DNA from: CAZZCN01 sp964652975 | Lineage (GTDB): Bacteria > Bacillota > Clostridia > Saccharofermentanales > UBA5734 | Assembly: GCA_964652975.1 (NCBI GenBank) | Contig: CAZZCN010000003.1 | Location: 34,764-98,763, forward strand | DNA length: 64,000 nt | Direction: 5' to 3' | In this document: piece by piece, positions 46,082 through 55,935 of the stretch | How positions within the stretch are numbered: position 1 is the stretch's first letter | Layout: every line of letters begins with the position of its first letter | Notes under the pieces: model-generated | The model's input: only the letters and a program-made list of their open reading frames with translations | Told to the model about the DNA's origin: nothing | Databases searched by the model: none | Translations under genes and position numbers: made by a program

Positions 46082-47014
46082 TTATGGCTTGGCTGTCGGA
46101 GTTGGAATCGGAGTCGGTATAGGCGTTGGAGTGGCAGAAGGAATCAGAGTTACCTTGGGCAATATATTCTTGTTGTCGGCTATTAGCTTTCTTATGAATT
46201 CTCTTGCCTTTTCGGGTCTTTGCGACTTTATGCTGACTGTAATTATCTGGTCACGGCCCAGTATTCCGATTCCATTCAAAAATTGAGTTGTAGACAAGTC
46301 TATTCCGTATATTTTCGTAGGACCTGCAACGTCTTCACTGTCTTTAACCGCTGCAGTTGCACTTTTCAGCAAGAGACTCTTGCTCGCTTCATTTGAATTC
46401 AGCTCGTTATACAAATCATCAATAGCAACAAATGCTCCCATTCCTGCATATCTTTCAAAATTAGCTTTGTCAACTATTATAATGTCCTCGCCGGATACAG
46501 TTACCAGAATCATAGCTTTCTGAATATTTGCAGCACCATATTCCGATCCCCCGTCAGCGGTTAGATAGGCGGTTGCTATCTCAACCTTCTTGAATTCCGG
46601 AAATAATGTCTTTACGTAGTCTTCGGTTATCTCTGCTTCTGAGACATAAAAATCACCAACTGCGGCGATTTTAAAGTCAGCAGGTGTATTGGTTGCAATG
46701 CTGTATATCATATAAATTAAAAAAGCTGCCACGACGGCAATAACGCCGAATTTGAATTTGCCATAAAGCCAGATATTGCTCCACTCTTTCCTGGTCTTGC
46801 CAAATACAACATCCTTCATGCGGGGGTCTTCAGGTTCCTTCTCAACATGTCTTCCTGTTACAATGTTATAAGCCAGAGAAATCTCCTCAAGCTTCTCGTT
46901 ATTCTGCTCAGCTCTGTAGCGCTTGACTAAAGTTGCATATCTGATTTCAATATCCGAATGCAATGAATCTTCTGTCATTCCCAATATGGTTAGCGCTTCT
47001 TTTCTATCAATCAT
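46082..47014 (-). CDS. Membrane protein with degenerate J-like N-terminus
   Basis: 310 residues from ATG 47014 (GGAAGGGG upstream). Residues about 5-50 look like a DnaJ-type helical hairpin (LTILGMTEDSLHSDIEIRYATLVKRYR) but lack the HPD motif needed to stimulate Hsp70. One membrane helix (about 90-110) leads to an outside domain of about 160 residues with no recognised family, and a C-terminal tail of PTPIPTP repeats like a cell-wall spacer. It lies 36 bp after lysS. Function unknown. Confidence 0.7.
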   Translation of the reverse strand: MIDRKEALTILGMTEDSLHSDIEIRYATLVKRYRAEQNNEKLEEISLAYNIVTGRHVEKEPEDPRMKDVVFGKTRKEWSNIWLYGKFKFGVIAVVAAFLIYMIYSIATNTPADFKIAAVGDFYVSEAEITEDYVKTLFPEFKKVEIATAYLTADGGSEYGAANIQKAMILVTVSGEDIIIVDKANFERYAGMGAFVAIDDLYNELNSNEASKSLLLKSATAAVKDSEDVAGPTKIYGIDLSTTQFLNGIGILGRDQIITVSIKSQRPEKAREFIRKLIADNKNILPKVTLIPSATPTPIPTPIPTPTAKP

Positions 47015-47050
47015 TTCAGATTGCACCCCTTCCGATTGTCTATAACCGGT

Positions 47051-48568
47051 TTACTTGATAGGCTTCATTGTAGGGAACAAAAGAACATCCCTTATGCTTG
47101 CACTGTCAGTCAAAAGCATGATGAGTCTGTCGATTCCGATACCAAGGCCTCCCGTTGGCGGCATGGCATATTCCAGTGATTGACAGAAATCCTCATCAAT
47201 CATATTGGCCTCTTCGTCACCTGCTTCGCGCTTTGCAAGCTGCATGGCAAACCGATCTCTCTGATCCACCGGGTCATTTAGTTCGGAATATGCATTGGCA
47301 TATTCCCTGCCACCGATGAAAAGTTCAAATCTTTCAGTCAACTCCGGACTTCCCGGCTTTCTCTTGGTCAGAGGGGAGACTTCTATGGGATAATCACATA
47401 CAAAAGTTGGCTGTATAAGGCTCTCCTCACAAAAAACCTCAAAAAACTTGTTTACTATGTCACCTTTGGTGGTTCCAGGATTAACCTCGATACCTTTTTC
47501 GCGGGCGATCACAGCAGCTTCGTCATCGTTTTTGATGGTGGCAAAATCCACTCCTGTGGTTTCTTTTATCAGGTCATACATTGACACTCTTCTGAAAGGA
47601 GGAGTAAGATTTATCTCCTGACCCTGGTAATTAATAATTGTTGAGTCATCATTAACCGCTTTGCAGCAGTGAGCTATCAGATTCTCGGTCAGAGTCATCA
47701 TGCCTCTATAGTCTGTATAAGCCTGATATAATTCAATTGTAGTAAATTCAGGATTGTGCTTTACTGACATTCCTTCATTCCTGAAAAGTCTGCCCATCTC
47801 GTAAACACGCTCAAACCCGCCTACTATAAGCCTTTTAAGGTATAGCTCCGGCGCAATTCTCAGAAACATATCCATTCCCAGAGTGTTATGGTGGGTTATG
47901 AATGGCTTCGCAGCTGCGCCTCCGGCAATGGTGTTAAGAATCGGAGTGTCAACTTCAAGAAAGTCCATATTATCCAGATAGGATCTGACCGCTTTGATAA
48001 TGGAACTCCTTTTGACAAAAGTCTGCTTGACTTCAGGATTGACAATCAAATCAAGGTAGCGCTGGCGGTATCTCGTATCAGTGTCTTTGAGACCGTGGAA
48101 TTTCTCCGGTAAGGGTCTTAAGGATTTTGATAAAAGTGAATACTCTCTTGTCTGTACAGATATCTCACCTTTTTGTGTTCTGAACACAACGCCTTTAATG
48201 CCAACAATGTCGCCGGTATCAAGTTTTTGCCACTTCTCGTAGTTCTCTTCGCCCAAAGCATCAATCTTGGTAAAAAGTTGAATTTTACCTTTGGCGTCGT
48301 GCAAGTCACAAAAAGACACCTTGCCCATGCCTCTCTTGCTCATTATTCTTCCTGCAATCGAGACCTCTGCACCTTCAAGGGATTCAAAGTTGTCAATAAT
48401 TTCCGTGCTGTATCTGTTTACTTCATATGTCACATGAATAAAAGGGTCGTTGCCCGATTTCTTCATTTCGTCCAGCTTGGCCAGTCTAATCCGCATCTGC
48501 TCGTGCATTTGTTCCTGGATTTGTTCTTGTGTCTGCTCCAGAATTTGATCGTTGTGATCCGTTGTCAT
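47051..48568 (-). CDS. lysS: Lysyl-tRNA synthetase, class II
   Basis: 505 residues. OB-fold anticodon domain (about 65-165) and class II core with motif 2 (RNEGMSVKHNPEFTTIELYQAY) and motif 3 (GLGIGIDRLIMLLT). It charges tRNA-Lys. The first 25 residues are an unusual Gln-rich stretch (EQTQEQIQEQMHEQM) beyond the standard start, probably disordered. AGGAGG precedes the ATG. Follows greA, as in many Firmicutes. Confidence 0.97.
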   Translation of the reverse strand: MTTDHNDQILEQTQEQIQEQMHEQMRIRLAKLDEMKKSGNDPFIHVTYEVNRYSTEIIDNFESLEGAEVSIAGRIMSKRGMGKVSFCDLHDAKGKIQLFTKIDALGEENYEKWQKLDTGDIVGIKGVVFRTQKGEISVQTREYSLLSKSLRPLPEKFHGLKDTDTRYRQRYLDLIVNPEVKQTFVKRSSIIKAVRSYLDNMDFLEVDTPILNTIAGGAAAKPFITHHNTLGMDMFLRIAPELYLKRLIVGGFERVYEMGRLFRNEGMSVKHNPEFTTIELYQAYTDYRGMMTLTENLIAHCCKAVNDDSTIINYQGQEINLTPPFRRVSMYDLIKETTGVDFATIKNDDEAAVIAREKGIEVNPGTTKGDIVNKFFEVFCEESLIQPTFVCDYPIEVSPLTKRKPGSPELTERFELFIGGREYANAYSELNDPVDQRDRFAMQLAKREAGDEEANMIDEDFCQSLEYAMPPTGGLGIGIDRLIMLLTDSASIRDVLLFPTMKPIK

Positions 48569-48761
48569 CAGACAACCTCCTATTATAGTTTAATAGCTCA
48601 GTATGTCTGTAATGACTGAGCGGGTTTGCAAATATTTCGCTTATTTGGTTTTTTAGTCTATGGTTTCAAATAACTTCACAAAAATATCACTTGTATTATA
48701 ACATCAGCGTCCTACTGTAGTATTTTTGTAAAACACCTCTGATTTTAGGCCTCGAATGGTT

Positions 48762-49244
48762 TTATGGCTTTGATATTTTCACTATTCTGTACTTCAATGT
48801 ACCGGTAGGTGTCTTTACTTCAACAACCTGACCTTTCTTCTTGCCGACTATAGCGTTGCCGATAGGAGAATCTGTGGATATCTTGTTCTCGAAAATATTA
48901 GCTTCCTTCTCGCTTACAAGTGTGTAGTCATTGTCTTCGCCTGTCTCTTCGTCACGTATCTTGATCTTGGCACCGATTGTTACCTTGGTCTTGCTTATCT
49001 CATCCTCGTCTATCAGCTTGGAATTCTTTAATATTCCTTCGATGGCGATTATGCGGGCTTCGTTCTCGCCCTGTGCATTCTTTGCATCGTCATATTCTGA
49101 GTTTTCGGAAATATCTCCAAAAGAAAGCGCTTGCTTTATACGCTCTGCAATTTCTGTCCTGTTTTCGACTTTTCTCTTCTCGAGTTCCTCTTCAAGCTTG
49201 CGTATTCCCTCATAGGTCATTTCATAAACATTTTTTTCCGGCAT
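48762..49244 (-). CDS. greA: Transcription elongation factor GreA
   Basis: 160 residues: N-terminal coiled coil with SFGDISENSEYDDAKNAQ at its tip and C-terminal FKBP-like domain with DSPIGNAIVGKKKGQVVEV. It rescues backtracked RNA polymerase by triggering transcript cleavage. AAGGGG upstream of the ATG. Head gene of the greA-lysS group. Confidence 0.97.
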   Translation of the reverse strand: MPEKNVYEMTYEGIRKLEEELEKRKVENRTEIAERIKQALSFGDISENSEYDDAKNAQGENEARIIAIEGILKNSKLIDEDEISKTKVTIGAKIKIRDEETGEDNDYTLVSEKEANIFENKISTDSPIGNAIVGKKKGQVVEVKTPTGTLKYRIVKISKP

Positions 49245-49385
49245 ATTATACCCCTTCCCATTCCTATAAAATCTCTGCTTTTATTTTTCTACATATTGAA
49301 ATAATAATGTTACTGTTTCTGTCGAATATCAATTTTAATGGCCATTATAATAAAAACTCTTAAAACAATATCCTATGTGCTCTTG

Positions 49386-49420
49386 CATCAATTAACTCTG
49401 CACTCTGCCATCAATTAACT
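49386..49420. repeat. Short direct repeat in the greA upstream region
   Basis: CATCAATTAACT occurs at 49386-49397 and 49409-49420. The remainder of 49245-49575 is AT-rich without a gene; it should hold the greA promoter. Confidence 0.5.
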
Positions 49421-49575
49421 TTGCTTCAATATTAAACTACATTTTAGCATTTTTCGCAAGTAAAACCGTTCGGTAGCTTACTATTCATGCTGTTTTTGCC
49501 TTTTAATCGGTTGCTAATCGACTGGATAAAATGTAAATTCCAGATAAATCTCAAATAATAAAATATTACATTGGG

Positions 49576-51084
49576 CTAATTTATCCTGTCACTGTCCTTT
49601 GTGATAACATCATGCGCTCCGCCCTCGATAAGGCTTGTCGAAGAAACCACTACTAATCTTGCCTTGCGCTTGAGTTCATCTAAGTTGACAGATCCGCACG
49701 AGCAAAGGGTTGCTTTCATTTTCGAAAGGCTGACATCCAGATTGTCCTTGAGTTTGCCGGCGTAGGGCACATATGAGTCGACACCTTCTTCAAAAGCCAT
49801 CTTCCCGGCAACACCACCGTCGTCGTATCTCTGCCAGTTCCTCGCTCTGTTGGACCCCTCGCCCCAATACTCCTTGACATAGGTTTTATTAACAAGCAGC
49901 TTGCGGGTGGGGCTTTCGTCAAATCTTGCAAAATATCTGCCAAGCATTAGAAAATCCGCTCCCATTGCAAGAGCAAGCGTCATGTGGTAGTCGTGGACAA
50001 TGCCGCCGTCTGAACATATAGGTATATATATTCCGGTCTTTTCGTAGTATTCATCACGTGCCTTTGCTACTGCCATAACAGCAGACGCTTGGCCACAGCC
50101 GATTCCCTTCTGCTCTCTTGTAATGCAGATTGATCCGCCGCCTATTCCGACTTTTATGAAATCTGCTCCAGCCTCTGCAAGGTATAAAAAGCCTTCGGCG
50201 TCTACTACGTTTCCTGCGCCTACATATACGCCGGTCGGATATTGGGATTTTATCCAGTCTATCGTTTTCTTCTGCCATACACTGAATCCGTCAGATGAAT
50301 CAATGCACATCACATCAACTCCTGCATCGATAAGTGCGGGAACTCTTTGCTCGTAGTCACGTGTGTTAATGCCCGCACCGGTCATGTAGCTTTTGTTTTC
50401 GTCAAGCAGCTCGGATGGATTCTCCTTGTGCTCGTCGTAGTCTTTGCGAAAAACCATTGATACAAGGTTCCCTTGTCTGTCGATAATCGGCAGCTGGTTT
50501 ATCTTGTGATCCCAGATTATATCGTTCGCTTCCTGAAGAGTGGTTCCTTCATAAGCATATATAAGCTTGTCAAACGGCGTCATAAGTGTGGATATATTGG
50601 TGTCCACAGGTGTTCTGCTAAGTCTGTAGTCCCTGCTTGTAAGTATGCCCATAAGCTTGCCATTGGGGCTTCCGTCGTCTGTAACAGCTATTGTCGAGTG
50701 TCCGGTATTTATTTTTACTAAAAGCGCGTCAGAAAGTATTGAATCAACTTTCAGATTAGAATCGCTGATTACAAATCCGGACTTGTGCTTCTTGACCTTG
50801 CGCACCATGTCTGCCTGGCTCTCAATGGACTGCGATCCGAAAATAAAGGCAAGACCTCCGCATTTTGCGAGGGAGATTGCCATTTCGGACCCGGATACTG
50901 ATTGCATTATAGCTGATACAAATGGTATGTTGATGGTTACCGGACTTTTCTCCTCACCTTTCCTGTATCTTATTACAGGAGTCTTGAGGTTAACCTTGTC
51001 AGGAACACATTGCTCGGTGGTCAAATTCGGTATCAAAAGATATTCGCTGAATGTTCTCGACGTCTCGTTAAATATTGTAGGCAT
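49576..51084 (-). CDS. guaB: IMP dehydrogenase
   Basis: 502 residues from ATG 51084; a TTG at 51099 lies inside the ribosome site GGAGG. A TIM barrel carries a CBS pair (about 100-215), and the catalytic loop is GSICITREQKGIG with the nucleophile Cys. CSDGGIVHDY and the C-terminal flap with VPYAGKLKDNL are present. It converts IMP to XMP in GTP synthesis. No purine riboswitch is evident upstream. Confidence 0.93.
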   Translation of the reverse strand: MPTIFNETSRTFSEYLLIPNLTTEQCVPDKVNLKTPVIRYRKGEEKSPVTINIPFVSAIMQSVSGSEMAISLAKCGGLAFIFGSQSIESQADMVRKVKKHKSGFVISDSNLKVDSILSDALLVKINTGHSTIAVTDDGSPNGKLMGILTSRDYRLSRTPVDTNISTLMTPFDKLIYAYEGTTLQEANDIIWDHKINQLPIIDRQGNLVSMVFRKDYDEHKENPSELLDENKSYMTGAGINTRDYEQRVPALIDAGVDVMCIDSSDGFSVWQKKTIDWIKSQYPTGVYVGAGNVVDAEGFLYLAEAGADFIKVGIGGGSICITREQKGIGCGQASAVMAVAKARDEYYEKTGIYIPICSDGGIVHDYHMTLALAMGADFLMLGRYFARFDESPTRKLLVNKTYVKEYWGEGSNRARNWQRYDDGGVAGKMAFEEGVDSYVPYAGKLKDNLDVSLSKMKATLCSCGSVNLDELKRKARLVVVSSTSLIEGGAHDVITKDSDRIN

Positions 51085-51369
51085 TAAATTTTCCTCCAAC
51101 CAGATATAATAATTTAGATTACATCATTGTCTTATGATTTTGAATATACCATTATACCCTTTTATATACCTAGAATTCAATACACTGGACAAATATCTTT
51201 TTCGCGTTTTTTTCGTATTTTTTTAGTGACTTTGCGCTTTTCTGAATTGAAAACTTAAGAGCCTTCAGAGGATGGGGTATCATTAGTAATAATGCATTAA
51301 GCAGGAGTAATTCACAAAATGTATTTATCTGGGGAAAGACTGTGGATTTCAATTGAATATCACGAATCT

Positions 51370-52791
51370 TTATACTCTGTAAATCCCGTATTTTTTTATT
51401 GTCTCGTTGACAGTATTGCTTGTGTTTTCGTCGCAAAACAAAGCCAGGCGGCCGCAATATGTCTCGGCGATAGCGCTTGTAATTATGGCTGACCCGCTTT
51501 TGATTGCAATCGGAATGTGGTTCATCATTGTGACCATTTGGAAATTTTCCATGACTTTGTCAAGGTTGAACCCAGCTGAATTCTCGTACAGGGTAAAATC
51601 AATCACAACGCAGTCCGGTTCGTTATCACAGGCGTCTACAAACTCGTCCGGTAAGTCATCGGGATCAGTGCATTTCACAAATTCAAATTTTGTCTCAGGT
51701 GTTATTGATATGCTCTCTCTAGAAGATGCTATCATATTGTTGACAGTCTTTGCTGTTTCATAGGCGTTTGTGAATTCTTCAGCGTTCACTAATCTTTCGT
51801 CACTAGGCAATTCTTCGGCTTTTATAGTTTCTTCTGCTTGTAATAAATCATTTCTTGTATTTATATTTTTATTTTTTCCAGTCAATGCTGCCGCAATACC
51901 ATCTGCACAGCTGGTCAGCTCACTTATATGTTCCGGTGTCGTTCCACAGCAGCCACCTAGAATTGTGACCCCTTCGCTATAAAAATCCTTTGCAAATTCA
52001 CCAAATTCCTCAGGCTGCATAGGGAAAACAGTTACGCCGTCAATTATCTCAGGCATGCCGGCATTGGGCTTTGCAATGATTGGTAGGTTAGTCATTTTTG
52101 ATATCCCGGCGAGCAGTTCTGTCATTTCTTCAGGACCTGTAGAGCAGTTTGCACCGAAGGCGTCAATGCCAAGAGACTCAAGTGTTATAAGGCACTCTAA
52201 TGGACGGTTGCCCATGAGTGTCTTGCCTTTGTCAAACGTCAGTGTGACCATAATAGGCAGGTCACTGATCTCCCTTATGGCAATAACTGCAATTCTTGCC
52301 TCGGCGAGGTCCATCATGGTTTCAATTACAAAAAGGTCGACTCCGCCATCCGCAAGACCTCTAGCCTGTTCCGTATATATACTTTTTAATTCTTTGACTT
52401 CCATGTCACCTGAAGGCTGCAGAAATCTTCCTGTCGGAGCCATATCACCTGCAACTAGAAATGTTTTATCCGGATTTTTGCTCCTGAATTCATCACGAAC
52501 CGAGCAAGAGATTTCAGCTAGAGACTTGTTGGTCTCGTAAACCTTATCTTCTCCAATGCCATAATGACTGAGTTTCGGAAGATTAGCACCAAAAGTAAAA
52601 GCATACACAATATTGGATCCGGCCTCGTAGTATTCCCTTTGTATGTCTGCAAGCAGTATAGGGTTTTCCATGGCAAAAATATCCGGGCAGATACCTGAAG
52701 GCATGCCTCTTGACTGCATCAGTGTTCCTGATGCTCCGTCCAGAATAACAATATTGTTTTTACAGAATTCTCTAAATTCTTTCCGTTCCAT
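51370..52791 (-). CDS. Homocysteine S-methyltransferase-domain protein with unusual C-terminal part
   Basis: 473 residues. The first 290 are a MetH-type homocysteine-binding barrel: LDGASGTLMQSRG, and zinc Cys residues in FGANCSTGP and GGCCGTTPEHI. The C-terminal 160 residues have a low-homology linker, then a segment (PDCVVIDFTLYENS ... AIAETYCGRLALFCDE) that looks like a leftover of a second barrel. Full MetH would also need pterin, B12 and activation domains, all absent. The methyl donor is therefore supplied by another protein or is different. ATG follows GGGGGAG. Confidence 0.8.
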   Translation of the reverse strand: MERKEFREFCKNNIVILDGASGTLMQSRGMPSGICPDIFAMENPILLADIQREYYEAGSNIVYAFTFGANLPKLSHYGIGEDKVYETNKSLAEISCSVRDEFRSKNPDKTFLVAGDMAPTGRFLQPSGDMEVKELKSIYTEQARGLADGGVDLFVIETMMDLAEARIAVIAIREISDLPIMVTLTFDKGKTLMGNRPLECLITLESLGIDAFGANCSTGPEEMTELLAGISKMTNLPIIAKPNAGMPEIIDGVTVFPMQPEEFGEFAKDFYSEGVTILGGCCGTTPEHISELTSCADGIAAALTGKNKNINTRNDLLQAEETIKAEELPSDERLVNAEEFTNAYETAKTVNNMIASSRESISITPETKFEFVKCTDPDDLPDEFVDACDNEPDCVVIDFTLYENSAGFNLDKVMENFQMVTMMNHIPIAIKSGSAIITSAIAETYCGRLALFCDENTSNTVNETIKKYGIYRV

Positions 52792-52896
52792 TTCAAAATC
52801 TCCCCCTTATAAATACCAAAGAGGTATTGTTACGTTTTCCTTATACAATGCAACCGATAGTCATATATGCAAACTATACCGCCAAATTAGATTATA

Positions 52897-52931
52897 CCGA
52901 CTAATCTAGCATTGAATAATAGATTAGTCGG
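52897..52931 (+). terminator. Strong hairpin with T tract but no upstream plus-strand gene
   Basis: CCGACTAATCTA and TAGATTAGTCGG (12 bp perfect, 11-base loop), then ATTTTTATA. It lies in 52792-53140, where the only genes are divergent. It may end a short plus-strand RNA. Confidence 0.75.
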
Positions 52932-53058
52932 ATTTTTATAAAATGTCAACTTTTTATCTCTGTATCAGATTTCCCTCATTCTTTTGATTGTTATGAAAAT
53001 AGTATAAAAGGTCCATTATATATAAAATTACTAATAATTTTTATATTTGCAATTTATC

Positions 53059-53087
53059 TTGATTCTGACGACATAAAGTCATATAAT
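53059..53087 (+). promoter_or_regulatory. Promoter of the zinc-ribbon gene
   Basis: TTGATT and TATAAT with 17 bp spacing, about 47 bases of leader before the ATG at 53141; AAGGAGG is the ribosome site. Confidence 0.7.
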
Positions 53088-53140
53088 TTGACATAGATTA
53101 ATTTATCAATTCCATAAAAATTTATCAAGGAGGATTTCTT

Positions 53141-53638
53141 ATGTCAACTCAATATTGTCAATCCTGTGGAAGCGCCTTGGACGCCGGTTCAACATTTTGC
53201 AGCAATTGCGGCAAATCAGCCATGGTAACTCCTGAACAGCCTTCACAACCCGCTCAGAATTCTTCACAGAGCTACTCCGCCCCATCATCAACTTACACTG
53301 CACCACAACCTCAGCCACAGCCGACTTACCAGACAGTTCCTCCCAATTATCAGACTGGTTATCAGGCAAGCACTCAGCAATCCCTTGCAATTGACAAGCC
53401 ACTCTCGATTATGGATTACATTGTAATGTTCATTGTCATGTCGCTTCCACTGGTAGGTTTTATAATGACGCTGGTATGGGCTTTTGGTTCTGATACTAAT
53501 ACAAATAAGAAAAATTACTGCAGAGCCTATTTGATATTGGCACTGATTGGTATCGGACTGGTTATTCTGATGACGATTTTTTTCGGTGCACTTCTTATTC
53601 CGTTTTTCACGGAGTTGGCTTCATCAGGGGATTTATAA
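53141..53638 (+). CDS. Zinc-ribbon membrane protein
   Basis: 165 residues. N-terminal zinc ribbon CQSCGSALDAGSTFCSNCG (6-24), a Gln/Pro/Ser-rich linker (about 30-85), then two membrane helices (about 90-115 and 130-155). Similar small zinc-ribbon proteins are common in Firmicutes and have no assigned role. It precedes radA by 28 bp and probably shares its promoter. Confidence 0.75.
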   Translation: MSTQYCQSCGSALDAGSTFCSNCGKSAMVTPEQPSQPAQNSSQSYSAPSSTYTAPQPQPQPTYQTVPPNYQTGYQASTQQSLAIDKPLSIMDYIVMFIVMSLPLVGFIMTLVWAFGSDTNTNKKNYCRAYLILALIGIGLVILMTIFFGALLIPFFTELASSGDL

Positions 53639-53666
53639 ACGTATTAATACTTAGTTTGGAGGCATA

Positions 53667-55061
53667 ATGGCAAAGGCAAAGACAGCATTTTTCTGTTCAC
53701 AGTGCGGCCAGGAGACAAGTGGCTGGATGGGCAAGTGCCCGGGTTGCGACGCCTGGAATACGATAGTTGAAGAGAAGGTGGTTGTGACGCAGCCCAAGGC
53801 TCAGTCTGTGGCACGGGGATGGCTTGATTCGAGTGCTTCACTACAAAATCCGGAGGCTGTTATTTCACTATCGGAAGTGGATACCGCCAGTGAGCAAAGG
53901 TACACCACCAACATCGGAGAACTCGACCGTGTTCTTGGCGGCGGATTTGTTAAGGGTTCACTTGTCCTTGTTGGTGGCGACCCCGGAATAGGCAAATCAA
54001 CTCTTTTGATGCAGGTTTGTGGCAAAAGCAGTTTTCAAGGCGACGTCCTGTATGTCACCGGTGAAGAATCCCCTCAACAGATAAGGCTCAGATCCGACAG
54101 ACTTGGGATAGCTTCTGACAAGATAAAGATTTTCCCGCAGACCTCTTTTACCTTGCTAGCTGACGCTATTGCAAAGATTAGACCCAAAGTCGCTATTATC
54201 GATTCCATACAGACCATGTATTCCGATGACTTATCAGCTGCCCCCGGGAGCGTTTCACAGGTACGAGAGGTTACTTTCGGCCTGCTTAGGATAGCCAAGA
54301 GCCTTGGTACAACTATTGTTCTTGTAGGACATGTTACTAAGGACGGGGCTATTGCAGGTCCAAGGGTTTTGGAACACATGGTTGATACAGTGCTGTATTT
54401 TGAGGGCGAGAAGCAAAACACCTACAGAATTTTACGTGCTGTTAAGAACAGGTTCGGCGCAACAGACGAGATTGGTATTTTTGAAATGACCGACCATGGC
54501 CTGATGGATGTCAAAAACGCTTCAGCAGCTATGCTTGAGGGACGGCCGATAGGTGTCCCCGGTACCGTTGTAACGGCTTGCATGGAGGGAACCAGACCGA
54601 TTCTTATAGAAATTCAAGCTCTGCTAAACGGTTCGGCATATGCTACAGCACAGAGGATGACGCAGGGGCTTGACCGCGGCAGGGTAAGCATGCTTTTAGC
54701 GGTTCTCGAGAAGCAGCTGTCAATCGGATTGTATAACATGGATGCATTTATAAATGTCATAGGTGGTATCAAGTCAGATGAGACCGCTGTAGATCTTGCC
54801 ATTTTGGCCGCAGTCATATCATGTGTAAGAAGCAAGCCGGTAAGGCAGGGTGTTATCATATTCGGAGAAGTAGGTCTTACAGGGGAGATACGTCCTGTTA
54901 CGGCAATCGAAAGGCGTCTTACAGAGGCTAAGCGCATGGGGTTCGACTCTTGTATTTTGCCCGGCGGATCCAAGAAGACTGTCGACAAGATTTTCAAAAG
55001 CGAAACCCTGGATTTACTTTATGTGGATAATCTGGGCGAAATGATTGATGTGCTCTTTTAG
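53667..55061 (+). CDS. radA: DNA repair protein RadA (Sms)
   Basis: 464 residues. Zinc finger CSQCGQETSGWMGKCPGC (10-27), Walker A GDPGIGKST (about 95-103), the KNRFG motif and a C-terminal Lon-like domain ending in LPGGSKKTVDKI. A hexameric helicase-like ATPase helping recombination branch migration. Followed 19 bp later by ispD. Confidence 0.97.
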   Translation: MAKAKTAFFCSQCGQETSGWMGKCPGCDAWNTIVEEKVVVTQPKAQSVARGWLDSSASLQNPEAVISLSEVDTASEQRYTTNIGELDRVLGGGFVKGSLVLVGGDPGIGKSTLLMQVCGKSSFQGDVLYVTGEESPQQIRLRSDRLGIASDKIKIFPQTSFTLLADAIAKIRPKVAIIDSIQTMYSDDLSAAPGSVSQVREVTFGLLRIAKSLGTTIVLVGHVTKDGAIAGPRVLEHMVDTVLYFEGEKQNTYRILRAVKNRFGATDEIGIFEMTDHGLMDVKNASAAMLEGRPIGVPGTVVTACMEGTRPILIEIQALLNGSAYATAQRMTQGLDRGRVSMLLAVLEKQLSIGLYNMDAFINVIGGIKSDETAVDLAILAAVISCVRSKPVRQGVIIFGEVGLTGEIRPVTAIERRLTEAKRMGFDSCILPGGSKKTVDKIFKSETLDLLYVDNLGEMIDVLF

Positions 55062-55080
55062 AAGGCAGGTGTAAAAGCAA

Positions 55081-55935
55081 ATGGTATGCGCAATTGTCCC
55101 TGCAGCAGGGCAGAGTTCGAGAATGAAGTCATCCATTAACAAACAGTTTATTGAGTTGCGTGGAGTTCCTGTTATCATAAGGACTCTTCTTGCATTTGAG
55201 CAATCACCTCTGATAGACAGTATCGTAGTGGTAACAAGAGATTCAGAGCGCGAAGAGCTGAGTCTTCTTTGTACCAAATATAATATTAAAAAGCTCATTG
55301 GAATAGCTTACGGCGGCGACACCCGACAGGATTCTGTCAGAAATGCACTGGAGTTTCTTGCGAATATTCAGAGCAGAAGGAGGCATTTTTTCACTGAGGC
55401 TGTAAATGAAATGCATGGCAGCGAGGCACAGAATAATTTAAATATTGCCGGTTCCAAAGGAACTTTTGAGAGTAAAAATAACAGATTGAATTTATCAAAA
55501 CCAAATGATATTCCATCAACCCCATTTAACCCTGAAAACTGTTATGTTCTAATCCACGACGGAGCAAGGCCTTTTGTTTCCGAAGATATAATCAAACGCT
55601 GTGTCGATACGGTTCTCAAACACAAAGCATGCGGAGTCGGAGTTCCAGTAAAGGATACAATCAAAAAGGTCTCTTCAGATTTGAAAATTTTAGAAACATT
55701 GCCTCGTGAAAACCTTTGGGCTATCCAGACCCCTCAAGCCTTTCATTTTCCCCTTATATCGAAACTGCACGAAATGGCGTACGATGAAAGGCTGCAATTC
55801 ACTGATGATACATCATTGGCAGAACATTATGGCAAAGACGCTTTCATGATTGAAGGCGATTACCGAAATATCAAGATTACAACCCCCGATGATTTGCTGT
55901 TAGGAGAAATGATATTAAACAAAGGTAAAACTTAA
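55081..55935 (+). CDS. ispD: 2-C-methyl-D-erythritol 4-phosphate cytidylyltransferase with a ~50-residue insertion
   Basis: 284 residues versus about 230 normally. Nucleotide loop PAAGQSSRM (7-15), GGDTRQDSVRNAL, HDGARPF and TPQAFHF are intact. Between residues about 94 and 153, where other IspD proteins have under ten residues, there is a polar, Asn/Ser-rich segment just before VLIHDGARPF. The protein makes CDP-methylerythritol in the MEP isoprenoid pathway. The insertion is in frame and presumably a surface loop. Last gene of the zinc-ribbon-radA-ispD row. Confidence 0.93.
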   Translation: MVCAIVPAAGQSSRMKSSINKQFIELRGVPVIIRTLLAFEQSPLIDSIVVVTRDSEREELSLLCTKYNIKKLIGIAYGGDTRQDSVRNALEFLANIQSRRRHFFTEAVNEMHGSEAQNNLNIAGSKGTFESKNNRLNLSKPNDIPSTPFNPENCYVLIHDGARPFVSEDIIKRCVDTVLKHKACGVGVPVKDTIKKVSSDLKILETLPRENLWAIQTPQAFHFPLISKLHEMAYDERLQFTDDTSLAEHYGKDAFMIEGDYRNIKITTPDDLLLGEMILNKGKT

